A stretch of 64,000 bases of DNA. Source: Dyadobacter sp. CY343. GTDB taxonomy: Bacteria > Bacteroidota > Bacteroidia > Cytophagales > Spirosomataceae. The first letter of the stretch is position 1; each line of letters begins with the position of its first letter. This document shows positions 8,005-17,108 of the stretch, in pieces. The notes under the pieces were generated by a model that saw only the letters and a list, made by a program, of their open reading frames with translations, searched no databases and had not been told where the DNA came from. The position numbers and the translations under genes are program-made. The DNA lies in NCBI RefSeq assembly GCF_021390335.1, contig NZ_JAJUXK010000001.1, forward strand, positions 248,001-312,000, written 5' to 3'.

Positions 8005-10224
8005 TTAAGGCTGTACCGTCCAGGTACCGACCATTTCTTTCACGGTCCAACTATTATCAGATGATTTTTTCAAAATGATCCGGCTTCCTACAACATTGCT
8101 GGTAATATACTTTCCGGCAGTGCTCGACAAGGGCAATATATTGTCGGTTGCGTGTGGCTGAATGCGTATCGCCAGTCCCTTCCTGACTTCCACAGTTACC
8201 TCAGGGAAATTTGGATTCACCTTTTCCATTGTAAGGATACGCGCAGCAGAGGAATTCAGATTGTGAAACAATGGCGTATAATAGCCGATTCCAACCACCT
8301 TATTATATGAACCGAAATCTGTGGTGATCGAATTGCTGATGTCGGAAACGGTAACCTCTGCATTGTGAGCAATAATGTGCTTGTAATTAGATGCAGCTTC
8401 TGGTTTAACCGGATCAATAACACTGCAATTGTAAATCCTGCTTCCGTCTTTCAGATCGCGGAAACAAAAAGAAGTGGTAACCTGCTGCGGGCTTCTTGTC
8501 TCTGTGATCTGCGGCCGTACAATGTGGATGTTGCCGATATTGGAATCGCCGCCATCTGTTGCAGCCCGGTAGATAAGAAAGGCTGCACCCAGGTTCGGGG
8601 AAGTGTTTTTAGATGTATTCGGATTTAATACCACCGGGTTTAATACCTGCACCGAGCATGCACGATAACTCCAGTTCCGCGCTACAAAAGCGCTTATCCT
8701 TGAATTTTTCCAGATAGGCTTATCGATAATGACAGAGCCAAGGAGCGGACCGGCGACTGTTGTTACAAGACAGCCATACTGGCTTCCGTCATCAATATGA
8801 TTGGTAACTATAATGTCAATAACTTTTCCGGTATTGCTCAATGCGCCCGGACTTATAATGATGCCAGGGCCGGTGTTTCCCGAAGTTGTCGGATTATCTA
8901 TTCTTATTTTATCCAGAAAGAAATCACCGCTGCCAGGTTCAATATCTATTCCTGATGAAGGAGCTTCTCCGTTGCTGTTCGAAACTATCGGGTTTACAAT
9001 GTCAATATGTTTTCCTGAAACCACGGTTATTCCCTGGCGTCTGTTATTATGAGACTTTACATTTACCAGCTTCACGTGTTCACTAAATTTCTTGACACTG
9101 GCTGCGCCGATATAAAATCCATCTCCGCCACTGCTTTCGGCCGTCATACCTTCAAACAAACCGTTGGTTAAGCCTTCAATTGAAAAGATGTGTCTCCATT
9201 GCCCGGTTGTATACTTTTCGCGATGGTCTTTGAAAACGCAGTTATGTGCTCGTATTACAATATTGCTGGCATCATAAATCGTAATCATTCGCTCGTAGGT
9301 TCCAAGCGTTCCCATACCTTCCACCACAGTACCTTCCTCAAACGTCAGTGTACTGTTGCTGTAAATCCTAAGTGTCTTTATCCGGTAGGAAGCAGCTGCT
9401 TTTGGGAAGTATACGTTCCGATACTTTTCATTATTTAAAATTACCTGGATCTTGGCACTCTGGTCGGTTGTACCGTCAGCCACCACACCGAACCACTCTA
9501 CATTTACAGCGCCTTCGTATACGCGTTCGTAACGCTTGGACCCGGTAAGCAGCACAATCGAACCATCGTCTGGTCTGGTCGATTCAGGATTATGTCTGAA
9601 TAAGCCGTACTTGCCTTTATCTGTTACAAAAACTGCTTTTGCCGTATCGGCGACTCCTGCCCTTACTTCGGCAATGGTCAGGTAGGGAATATACCCGGGA
9701 GTTGGGGTGGCCGCGACGCGGGCGTTTTCCTCAGTGTCCGCAGCCAGTGAATTAGCCACATCCATTTTGAAATTGAGTGTGCAAACCTGTGTGAAAGTGC
9801 TTTGGTTATTGGCATTTTTATGACTGCGAAGAAGCTGAAAAAGTCCATCACCTGCGTCAGATACAAACTTTCCTTTCAGTGTGTAGTGGACATACGGTTT
9901 TTGCGAGGACAGCTGTGTACCCACAAAATCTGTAAAATCGCCACCTGTCTGCTCGAACCCGACAGGTAAAATCATTTTAAGTCGGAATGCATTTGCACCT
10001 TCAAATACAAACGCTACGTTTCCGGGAACACTCAGGTAGCTGGCTTTTATATCAATCTGAAATTCTTCATTCAATCCCACATTTGTTGCGGTCGTAGTTA
10101 CCGAGAAGCGGATAGGATCAATAGCAGATCCTCTGGCCGATAGAAGACTGCTACTGATAAAGAAGAGGCAGATAAGCAGGCCGATGGTTGACTGTAAGCG
10201 TGCGCAAAGTAATTTGTTGTACAT
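8005..10224 (-). CDS. Secreted right-handed beta-helix protein (pectate-lyase-like fold)
   Basis: A 739-residue secreted protein with a signal peptide of about 32 residues (LFFISSSLLSARGS). Residues about 35-160 form a beta-rich domain that resembles cohesin or Ig-like modules (GLNEEFQIDIKASYLSVPGN, LKMILPVGFEQTG). From about 245 on (NVEWFGVVADGTTDQSAKIQ, PKAAASYRIKTL) it matches the start of Pectate_lyase_3-type beta-helices, followed by repeated N-x-V/I-I rungs through residue 640 and a closing beta domain. Family members bind or cleave acidic polysaccharides. Lying inside the polysaccharide locus, it may process, epimerise or bind the product; no catalytic residues could be assigned. It has its own promoter and terminator signals, so it may be expressed separately. 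Confidence 0.75.
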   Translation of the reverse strand: MYNKLLCARLQSTIGLLICLFFISSSLLSARGSAIDPIRFSVTTTATNVGLNEEFQIDIKASYLSVPGNVAFVFEGANAFRLKMILPVGFEQTGGDFTDFVGTQLSSQKPYVHYTLKGKFVSDAGDGLFQLLRSHKNANNQSTFTQVCTLNFKMDVANSLAADTEENARVAATPTPGYIPYLTIAEVRAGVADTAKAVFVTDKGKYGLFRHNPESTRPDDGSIVLLTGSKRYERVYEGAVNVEWFGVVADGTTDQSAKIQVILNNEKYRNVYFPKAAASYRIKTLRIYSNSTLTFEEGTVVEGMGTLGTYERMITIYDASNIVIRAHNCVFKDHREKYTTGQWRHIFSIEGLTNGLFEGMTAESSGGDGFYIGAASVKKFSEHVKLVNVKSHNNRRQGITVVSGKHIDIVNPIVSNSNGEAPSSGIDIEPGSGDFFLDKIRIDNPTTSGNTGPGIIISPGALSNTGKVIDIIVTNHIDDGSQYGCLVTTVAGPLLGSVIIDKPIWKNSRISAFVARNWSYRACSVQVLNPVVLNPNTSKNTSPNLGAAFLIYRAATDGGDSNIGNIHIVRPQITETRSPQQVTTSFCFRDLKDGSRIYNCSVIDPVKPEAASNYKHIIAHNAEVTVSDISNSITTDFGSYNKVVGIGYYTPLFHNLNSSAARILTMEKVNPNFPEVTVEVRKGLAIRIQPHATDNILPLSSTAGKYITSNVVGSRIILKKSSDNSWTVKEMVGTWTVQP

Positions 10225-10565
10225 AGTTTTCTGCTAAGTATTTAAAATATATTACAGTTAAATAAAATATATACTACAAATCTATGTACAATGTTTTAAA
10301 TAATTTCTATTAATGATTCTATTTTTATACGAACAAAGATTAAACTAGTTCTAATGCCGTAGATTATCGCATGACTGCGGCAGTGTTTTGAATAGCAGTA
10401 AGTTAGAGGAAGATTTTATCCGCCGTAAGTACACTTGTGGATACAAAAGTTGAGGGGGTACATGAAGGTATCGCTGTCTGACGGATGGCGTCGGAGAGTT
10501 TGTTCGGGATATCCGAAAAGAAAGCAGTTAATAAAATAGTCGTGGCAGTTCTACCGCTTGCGAAC
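10225..10565. other. 341-bp intergenic region
   Basis: No convincing gene is present. The half next to the beta-helix gene is very A+T-rich and contains a -7 promoter motif. The other half (10380-10565) is less A+T-rich and has only a 25-codon reading frame from 10459 that shows no family features. No clear terminator was found after the GT4 gene that ends at 10566. Confidence 0.6.
10277..10284 (-). promoter_or_regulatory. Bacteroidota -7 promoter motif upstream of the large beta-helix gene
   Basis: On the minus strand TAGATTTG matches TAnnTTTG exactly, 52 bp upstream of the start at 10224 and in an A+T-rich stretch. No matching TTTG at -33 is visible at the usual spacing. Confidence 0.4.
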
Positions 10566-11678
10566 TCAGCACGCTGCCAATAATTCGCTGTAAAGCTTTA
10601 GATGCTTGCTTGCCATTTCACGCAAACTGTTTTTAGCTGCGTGCGCAACACCGGTATCGATCAATCTCTGGTAGGCAGCCTGATCCATGGAACCGATTGC
10701 CAGAATTTTTTCGGCCAATTGTTTGGCATTTCTGTATTCAAATAGCATTTCAGAAGAGGGAACAACATCGTTGATGCCCGGTACATTGGTTCCCAAAAAA
10801 GGCTTCCCGGAAGCTAGTCCTTCGAGTGCTACTCCCGACATTCCTTCATATGCCGATGACAAAATATTAATGTCCACAGATTTCATCAGACTGGGGATGT
10901 CTTGCCTGAAACCGGTGAAAACTACCCGCTGGGACAAATTATGAGACACTGCGAGCTGCTCTATCACCAGCCTGTCAGGGCCATCTCCGACCAATAGTAA
11001 ATAGTAGTTTTCGGGCAGGAGCGCCAGGGCATCAACGAGTGTCGCATGATCCTTGGGATAGTTAATCCTGGCGGTCATCATGAGTTTAATAGAATCCTCC
11101 GGCAGATTGAAGTGTTTTAACCAATAACTAGAATCATAAATAGGCGCCGACGAAAAGCTGTCGATATTCACGCCGTTGGTAATAACCATCACCTGTTCCG
11201 GTGGCGCCACACGCCCAACCAGAAAGTCCCGGACATTGTTTGAAACAGCGACTATCTTATCCAGAGAGGAGTACATTGATTTTTCAATCCATCTGAGATA
11301 ACCTTTGTTCGCCCTTTTGTTTTGGGTACTGTGTTCTGTGTAGACAAGGACAGGTTTTTTGGCCGAAATCCGTGAGGCTAGTGCTATCCAGTAGAGCGCA
11401 GGGAATAAATGCGTGTGAATAATATCATATTTATGGCGGCTCAGAAAATTTCTGAGGCGGAGAATATACAGGGGAGAATAGACGCTATCGGAGCCGAGGT
11501 GATAGATCTTTATCCCTTTCTGCCTTAGTGAAGTAAGAAATGCAGGCTCCGATCCAATTTCAGAGAGAAGTAGCAAATCAACCTCAATACCCATTTCTTT
11601 GTAGACGGGCAATATGTCAACGAGCAGCTTTTCGGCGCCTCCTTTGCCAAGCTTGCTAACCAAGTGCAGAACTTTCAA
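10566..11678 (-). CDS. Glycosyltransferase family 4
   Basis: A 370-residue GT-B enzyme. It begins KVLHLVSKLGKGGAEKLLVD, the usual GGAE acceptor-domain start, has THLFPALYWIAL and YTEHSTQNKR in the first half, MMTARINYPKDHATLVDAL at the start of the donor domain, and SSAYEGMSGVALEGLASGKP with the EX7E pair. It should add one sugar to the lipid-linked repeat at the cytoplasmic membrane. It starts 6 bp after the stop of the small beta-helix gene and is the last gene of the long run that begins with the export genes. Confidence 0.9.
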   Translation of the reverse strand: MKVLHLVSKLGKGGAEKLLVDILPVYKEMGIEVDLLLLSEIGSEPAFLTSLRQKGIKIYHLGSDSVYSPLYILRLRNFLSRHKYDIIHTHLFPALYWIALASRISAKKPVLVYTEHSTQNKRANKGYLRWIEKSMYSSLDKIVAVSNNVRDFLVGRVAPPEQVMVITNGVNIDSFSSAPIYDSSYWLKHFNLPEDSIKLMMTARINYPKDHATLVDALALLPENYYLLLVGDGPDRLVIEQLAVSHNLSQRVVFTGFRQDIPSLMKSVDINILSSAYEGMSGVALEGLASGKPFLGTNVPGINDVVPSSEMLFEYRNAKQLAEKILAIGSMDQAAYQRLIDTGVAHAAKNSLREMASKHLKLYSELLAAC

Positions 11679-11684
11679 TGACAG

Positions 11685-12914
11685 TTAGTTAAATGAATTT
11701 CCACTGATCTTAACATTCGATTGACCTTTCGTATCAATATATCGCGTATTGACCGCCTCTGAAGCGACCCGCGCATTTTGTGCCTGAATAGGCTGCTTCG
11801 CCTGAACGGGCTTTTTCACGCCTAATAAGGTCATTTTATTACCCGTGATCTGCAAACCGTCCAGCATGAATGTCGGCTTGTGGATTGATATAAATGAAAA
11901 AGGGCTGCGCTTGATATTGTAAGTATGGTATTCCTGATTGTATACCATCGTATTGTTCCGGATCGTAATGGGAGAGAACTGATCTTTCAGGTCTATCGAC
12001 TGGCCGCAATCCTCTGATAACGTTACGGCGATAGAGCTTTGTGAAAAGTTATTCTTTTCTATTAAATGTCCGCCCCAGTCGCATTCAACATGGATATTGC
12101 GGGCATATCCACCTATCTTATTATTTCGGATAATAGCTTTTTCAGTGTTTCTTTCCATCACAATTCCGCACCTTCCAATGTATTTAGATTGTGCCAGATT
12201 ATTAAGAATAGTAGAGTTTTCAACTGTCGGTTTATTAACCGAAATGAACTCGATGCCGTCACCGGAATCGTCTCTTTTAGAATAGCCCCAAACATTATAT
12301 ATTCTGCAATTTCTAATCACAGGAGACTCTACGCGCTTCTTCCGCGTATATTTTCCCCCCAGATAATTTCCGATCAGAATACCACGCCCGTAGAAATTTC
12401 TGATCGTAACATTTTCGATAGTCATCGTTTTCACGTTAATACCGCCAATAGCATGCTTGTAGATCATATTTTCATTTCCAAAAAACGGATGACCTTTTGA
12501 ATAGGGCTTATTATTTCCTACAAATTCAAGATTGCTGATCTTCACTACCATAGTAGGGTTATCAATATTACCCTCAAAGCTGAAAAAATGGTGTGGCGGC
12601 ACCGCGGAGTTTGTGTCCCTGAGTATCGGCAGCTTGCCTTTGCTATTCTTCAAACCTGTAACTGTGATCTTGGGAGTATCCTGTTTTCTCTTAACCACAA
12701 CCGCCGAACGCACAGGATATATGCCATACCGGATTCTCAGAGTGCCACCCCCTGCCTTGATTAGATCTTCAAAGGCCCGGGTGATCACTGGTCCGTAATC
12801 CTTTACTGTGTCGGAGTAAGTAATGGTTTTTATTGAAGTCTGACTAAAAGAAACTTGGCTTGTACCAAAGGTCAATGTCATTGCCAGCAGCGCTGCTATT
12901 CCTGATATCCTCAT
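11685..12914 (-). CDS. Secreted parallel beta-helix repeat protein
   Basis: The chosen ATG at 12914 overlaps the stop of the upstream GT2 by one base (TGATG) and gives 409 residues that start with a clear signal peptide (MRISGIAALLAMTLTFGTSQ); an in-frame ATG at 12983 would give a 23-residue charged extension inside the GT2 gene and is less likely. After residue 45 (AGGGTLRIRYGIYPV) it shows repeated beta-helix rungs such as VKTMTIENVTIRNF, SPVIRNCRIYNV, KPTVENSTILNN and KAIIRNNKIGG. It is probably a periplasmic or surface polysaccharide-binding or -modifying enzyme. It has no close resemblance to the larger beta-helix gene beyond the fold. Substrate and activity are unknown. Confidence 0.75.
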   Translation of the reverse strand: MRISGIAALLAMTLTFGTSQVSFSQTSIKTITYSDTVKDYGPVITRAFEDLIKAGGGTLRIRYGIYPVRSAVVVKRKQDTPKITVTGLKNSKGKLPILRDTNSAVPPHHFFSFEGNIDNPTMVVKISNLEFVGNNKPYSKGHPFFGNENMIYKHAIGGINVKTMTIENVTIRNFYGRGILIGNYLGGKYTRKKRVESPVIRNCRIYNVWGYSKRDDSGDGIEFISVNKPTVENSTILNNLAQSKYIGRCGIVMERNTEKAIIRNNKIGGYARNIHVECDWGGHLIEKNNFSQSSIAVTLSEDCGQSIDLKDQFSPITIRNNTMVYNQEYHTYNIKRSPFSFISIHKPTFMLDGLQITGNKMTLLGVKKPVQAKQPIQAQNARVASEAVNTRYIDTKGQSNVKISGNSFN

Positions 12915-13831
12915 CACTTTTTTAGTTTGTTTGAGATACTTTTTTTCTCCCTTAGATATAACAAATATCCTAAGGGCACGCAAAACACGTTCCAGATGTG
13001 CCTGACAGCAGCGAATTTATTAATAAAGCTTTGAGACCTGTTGTACGGAGCAAACCGCCAGTAATTGATATTAGCTCGTATTCTGCCCTTTGCAGGTACA
13101 CGCGGATTGCTGGCCATTTCACTATATGCAAGGGTTGAGTATCGCGGATACTTTGCCCTCACAAACTTGGAGCTGTTTGTAAGGCCGCCTTCGAGATAGT
13201 CACCCACATAAACCCCTTTATTGAAATAGCGAAGCTTGTAATGATTTGCAATGCGATACCAGACCAACGACTCGGGGCAATGCTTCTCGTTTTCGAAAAC
13301 AGGAAATGGATATTGTCTTAGAATATTTGTTGCGTACGCCTCGGCCTTGTCACCTTTATAATGGCGACTCAGCCGGTAGTCGAAGTTGTCAGTGTCAAGA
13401 ATATCATAATCAACACTTCCGCCATTGACTTCTCCGTTTGAGTGGATCCTGTTACCCGAAATTCCGGCAAACTGCATTGCATCAGGAAGCTTCTTGACAT
13501 TATCCCAATGAAACCACATCGTTTCTAGGGAGTCTTCCGGAAGCCAGTCGTCACTATCTACTATAAAAAACAACTCGCCGAGTGCCATAGAAACACCCTG
13601 ATTAACTGCCATCGGTTTGCCCGCATTCTCCTGATATTGATACCGGATGGGAAAGTTTTGTGCGGCGATGAATTCCTTCATTACATCCGCAGTGCCATCA
13701 GTACTTCCGTCATCAACGACTACCCATTCAAAATCGCGAAATGTCTGTTTGGTCAAACTCACATATAGTCTTTGCAGTAAATCCGCCCGGTTATAGGTCG
13801 GGGTAAAGACGGATATTTTTGGATTTACCAT
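12914..13831 (-). CDS. Glycosyltransferase family 2
   Basis: A GT-A glycosyltransferase of 305 residues from the ATG at 13831, which lies one base after the stop of the previous gene; in-frame ATGs at 13852 and 13954 would overlap that gene. It has ISVFTPTYNRADLLQRLYVS at the N-terminus, VVVDDGSTDGTADVM, and FFIVDSDDWLPEDSLE carrying the DxD metal/nucleotide site. The C-terminal part (RYPRYSTLAYSEMASNP) resembles many capsule GT2 enzymes that lack membrane segments. It should act on the cytoplasmic side. The gene is coupled to the beta-helix gene downstream. Confidence 0.88.
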   Translation of the reverse strand: MVNPKISVFTPTYNRADLLQRLYVSLTKQTFRDFEWVVVDDGSTDGTADVMKEFIAAQNFPIRYQYQENAGKPMAVNQGVSMALGELFFIVDSDDWLPEDSLETMWFHWDNVKKLPDAMQFAGISGNRIHSNGEVNGGSVDYDILDTDNFDYRLSRHYKGDKAEAYATNILRQYPFPVFENEKHCPESLVWYRIANHYKLRYFNKGVYVGDYLEGGLTNSSKFVRAKYPRYSTLAYSEMASNPRVPAKGRIRANINYWRFAPYNRSQSFINKFAAVRHIWNVFCVPLGYLLYLREKKSISNKLKK

Positions 13832-13832
13832 A

Positions 13833-15047
13833 CTAGATTTGTCCGGATTCATTTTGATAACGTTGCTGTTGCTTAAAATCCTGCGCAATGATCTCAATAG
13901 TATGCTGCTTTTTAAAACGGTCAAGGTTGTTGCATTGCTCTTCGTATTGACCAATTAATTGGGGATCCCGATTCGCCAGTCGTGATACTACCTCCGACAT
14001 ATGTTCCAGATCTCTGCAAAAGAAACCAATATTTCCCGCCTGAGCTGTCAGGTAGGTGAAAAACGGATGCTCGAATGCCAGGATCGGCTTTTTAAAATCA
14101 ATCACATCGAATACTGCTCCGCTCGCCCGGAAAATGAATTGCTCGGGTTTGAAAAAGAATACTGCATAATCTATTCTGCCAATTTCTTCCTCAAACCGCT
14201 CCCTGGTAACATAGGCGGATTTCTCTGACTCCGTAAAGTCGACCACCCAGTTGTTTTGATAAGGTAGTGCATCCTTTTCGATCGGCCCGATCGCGCGTAG
14301 CTGTATCAGGTCGTTCTGAATTTCCGGTAAGTTGATTTCGGCAAGCTTGAAGATCAGGTGGGCATTTTTCCGTAGCCCGAGGCTCCCCACGTGCCCTATT
14401 ACAACCGGTCCTGTTACATTCAGTGTTGAGTCGCGCCGTTCGTTTTGATAGGGGTATGGGTGGTCAATTTCAATGACTTCCTGAGGTACCATGTATCCGT
14501 CACGAACCAGGATATTTTTTGAGATCTTATTGAGCAGAATGTACTTGAAGTTTTTGGATCTGAAAGAAAGGATTCGCTGGTAGATCGTCTTCATCCTGTT
14601 TTCCCAATCACCCTGAGCCGAGTACAAAAATTCCAGTTCGCCATGCATCACAACTAAAACGGGAACATCACTGTAAAAACGCTTCAAATACTTGATGGCC
14701 AGAATGGACAGCGGATGTGCTTTGAAAATAAATATAATATCGTTTCCAGACCTGGACGCACGTCGCAGCAAGTTAAGAAAAAACGCTGCGTCGACCCACG
14801 TTTTCCGAATGGCTAATACAAGCTTTTGCAATTTGCCCGGAACAATTCTCTTGGAAGGAATCGAGGCCGATACGATCTGCTTTTTTTCTGAATCGGTCAA
14901 ATAGCCGAACACTTTCTGCTGATGCAGTTTTTCAGAATAAAATGTCATGTTCTGATCCGGGTAACCGGCCAGCAGAACTTTGATCATCGAAACATTGAAG
15001 ATCACGTGTGTGTTTTCGTGAGAATTTATATCCAGTATATGAATCAT
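13833..15047 (-). CDS. Divergent GT-B glycosyltransferase
   Basis: This 404-residue protein has a GT-B layout but weak signatures. VLLAGYPDQNMTFYSEKL lies near residue 24, IIFIFKAHPLSILAIKYL and VLVVMHGELEFLYS are in the acceptor half, and VVIGHVGSLGLRKNAHLIF opens the likely donor domain. Instead of a clean EX7E motif it has FRASGAVFDVIDFKKPILAF. A shorter start at MIKVLLAGYP (residue 21) is possible and would place the Rossmann strand at the N-terminus. The setting between a polymerase-like gene and a GT2 supports a role in repeat-unit assembly. Donor and acceptor are unknown. Confidence 0.7.
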   Translation of the reverse strand: MIHILDINSHENTHVIFNVSMIKVLLAGYPDQNMTFYSEKLHQQKVFGYLTDSEKKQIVSASIPSKRIVPGKLQKLVLAIRKTWVDAAFFLNLLRRASRSGNDIIFIFKAHPLSILAIKYLKRFYSDVPVLVVMHGELEFLYSAQGDWENRMKTIYQRILSFRSKNFKYILLNKISKNILVRDGYMVPQEVIEIDHPYPYQNERRDSTLNVTGPVVIGHVGSLGLRKNAHLIFKLAEINLPEIQNDLIQLRAIGPIEKDALPYQNNWVVDFTESEKSAYVTRERFEEEIGRIDYAVFFFKPEQFIFRASGAVFDVIDFKKPILAFEHPFFTYLTAQAGNIGFFCRDLEHMSEVVSRLANRDPQLIGQYEEQCNNLDRFKKQHTIEIIAQDFKQQQRYQNESGQI

Positions 15048-15049
15048 AA

Positions 15050-16165
15050 TTAATAAACATATCGATCCAAATTATCAGAGAATATCCAGATATAGGGTAC
15101 AAGTAAGTGCTGGGCATTTACGATAATTGAAATGAGCTTAAATAAAGAATAACCTATTATTATAATTAACCAGATCGATTTACTGCGGACATTAACAAAG
15201 AGAATGCAGAATAAGAGAATTTCAAATATGTAAAAATAAGAGGCGATTCTTTGCAGCGTAAGGAAATCAATTACCAGAAAGAACAGGATATTTCCAAATG
15301 TGTAGAGGTTTAAAAAGCCTTTGTATTTATCCTCATAAATGGTGAGTTTCTCCTGGAAATAAAAGAATATTGGTAGCAGAATAGCGCGCTTGAATATTGC
15401 CGCTATCAACCGCTGGGTCTTGCTTAAATTATTTCCATAATTCACCTCATTACCCGATTCCATATAGGATTGCGCTTTATCATTAAGCCTGTCCAGCCCG
15501 ATTCCGCTGGGTGTATAATCGACTACAATTTGAAGCAGGTTCTGAGAAACGCTGAGTGAACCGATAGCCAGACTTAAAAAGAGAAAGAATACTTTGTATC
15601 CCACGCTCCATCTCGCGTGGTAGACAAAATAGGAAAAAATGAAAATGTAGGACGTGATATGTATTTGTGCCGCGATAAAAACCATGATCACAAAATACCA
15701 GGGCTTTTTCAGGATAATAAAATGCGTACTCAGCAGGCACAAACTAATAGCGAGTGATTGCCGCACTGCTATTATATCACTCAAATTGGTGCCCCAATAT
15801 AAAATTGCCGCCAAGAAGACCGCTCCTGCATATTCATAAAAAAATGCAGCCTTGATGCCGATTGTCAGAATAGACAGTACAGTTAAGTAGAATGTAAAGT
15901 TATTGGAAAAGAACCGAAGGAATTTAACGAACTGAGTAAAACCCGGTTCCATTGCAATCAGAAAGTACGGGTTGTCAGTGGTAAACGTCGTGAAGAAATT
16001 AAAATACGGTTTCCAGTCATTTCCGGTGTGCCAGCGTAAGCTACCCATTATGATAAATCCCACAGAGAGCGCAATGTATGCGGCTTTCCGGGTTTTTCCG
16101 GGCATAACCACCATTTCCAGTAGTGCAAAAAGAGCCAGAATACTGAATATGATGAAGTAAAACAT
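15050..16165 (-). CDS. EpsG-family membrane protein, probable Wzy polymerase
   Basis: A 371-residue integral membrane protein with about ten hydrophobic segments starting at residue 2 (YFIIFSILALFALLEMVVM). It has the EpsG/Wzy pattern: LRWHTGNDWKPYFNFF in the first extracytoplasmic loop and EPGFTQFVKFLRFFSNNFTF, followed by AVRQSLAISLCLLS. Such proteins polymerise lipid-linked repeat units on the outer side of the inner membrane. It is the only polymerase candidate here and sits in the middle of the glycosyltransferase run with the Wzx-like flippase about 4 kb upstream. The stop-to-start gap to the next gene is 2 bp. Confidence 0.85.
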   Translation of the reverse strand: MFYFIIFSILALFALLEMVVMPGKTRKAAYIALSVGFIIMGSLRWHTGNDWKPYFNFFTTFTTDNPYFLIAMEPGFTQFVKFLRFFSNNFTFYLTVLSILTIGIKAAFFYEYAGAVFLAAILYWGTNLSDIIAVRQSLAISLCLLSTHFIILKKPWYFVIMVFIAAQIHITSYIFIFSYFVYHARWSVGYKVFFLFLSLAIGSLSVSQNLLQIVVDYTPSGIGLDRLNDKAQSYMESGNEVNYGNNLSKTQRLIAAIFKRAILLPIFFYFQEKLTIYEDKYKGFLNLYTFGNILFFLVIDFLTLQRIASYFYIFEILLFCILFVNVRSKSIWLIIIIGYSLFKLISIIVNAQHLLVPYIWIFSDNLDRYVY

Positions 16166-16196
16166 GAAAATAAAATGGGATTAATTTCTTGGATTA

Positions 16197-17075
16197 TCAG
16201 AAAAGTTGAGTCGAAGACTGGGTACTTTTGAAAAGCCTGGCTTTGATTCGTTTCAATTTATCTTTTCTTTTGATTCCGATAAGTTTAATGATCCGGTCAT
16301 TCAGGATAAGTGTAATTGCCGATTTAAACCAGGCAATTGAAGGAACCGATCGGTAAATGCCATTATTTATTTGAGCTTGTCTTATTTCATTGAGCAATTT
16401 AAAATCACTAGAACTGGCACTTACGCCGGTAGCCCTCATTTTGGCAACAGTTTGCGGCAGATACAACGGATCGTGATTTTTCAGATAACTCAAAAGCAGA
16501 TCATAATCCGCCGTGATCTTGAAAGTAGGATCGTAAAGCCGGTCTTTAAACAACGCCCGCGAATGGAAAATACCTTGGTGAGATATATTCATCCTGATAT
16601 TTCTGAAATGAAAGCTGATATCCTTCCATTCCGAACCTCTCAATTTTTCCGGACCCGATTCATAAATAAGCGACACATTTCCGTACACAACTTTGCTCTT
16701 AGTATTTACCAGAAAGGGAACTGCGTCGGCAATTACATTTGGCCCGGCCAGGTAATCATCTGCATTGATGAATATCAGCCACTCGCCTGTTGATGCTTTT
16801 ATTCCCTTATTCATTGCATCATAAATACCCTTGTCTTTTTCACTGATCCAGTAATGTATCCGATCAGCATATCTTTTTACGATCGATACAGTACTGTCCG
16901 TCGAATTACCATCGATGATAATATATTCTACGTGCGGGTAAGTTTGTTCAATTATACTTTGTATGGTTTCCTCAATATGCTTCTCACCATTTCGAACAAC
17001 CGTAATCACAGAAATTACCGGAGTTTCTGCGGTTGCTTTTGCAATAGGACGATCTGTTTTACCGGATTCTGACAT
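16197..17075 (-). CDS. Glycosyltransferase family 2 (WcaE/colanic-acid type)
   Basis: A 292-residue GT-A enzyme. After a short leader it reads VISVITVVRNGEKHIEETIQ, YIIIDGNSTDSTVSIVKRY, and the strongly conserved SEKDKGIYDAMNKGI followed by GEWLIFINADDYL with the DxD-like motif. This combination is typical of GT2 enzymes in capsule and colanic-acid loci. It ends without membrane segments and should transfer one sugar to the lipid-linked repeat. It lies 31 bp before the polymerase gene and 33 bp after the GT4. Confidence 0.9.
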   Translation of the reverse strand: MSESGKTDRPIAKATAETPVISVITVVRNGEKHIEETIQSIIEQTYPHVEYIIIDGNSTDSTVSIVKRYADRIHYWISEKDKGIYDAMNKGIKASTGEWLIFINADDYLAGPNVIADAVPFLVNTKSKVVYGNVSLIYESGPEKLRGSEWKDISFHFRNIRMNISHQGIFHSRALFKDRLYDPTFKITADYDLLLSYLKNHDPLYLPQTVAKMRATGVSASSSDFKLLNEIRQAQINNGIYRSVPSIAWFKSAITLILNDRIIKLIGIKRKDKLKRIKARLFKSTQSSTQLF

Positions 17076-17108
17076 ATCAGTTTTTTAGTATTCAATACAG
17101 GCTGGCTT

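Noticed and set aside
10459..10536. 25-codon plus-strand frame after a G-rich stretch
   Set aside because: It has no family features and no conserved context, and the G-run is not a convincing ribosome binding site in this phylum.
12915..12983. Longer N-terminus for the small beta-helix protein
   Set aside because: The extension lies inside the GT2 gene and would hide the clear signal peptide that starts at 12914.
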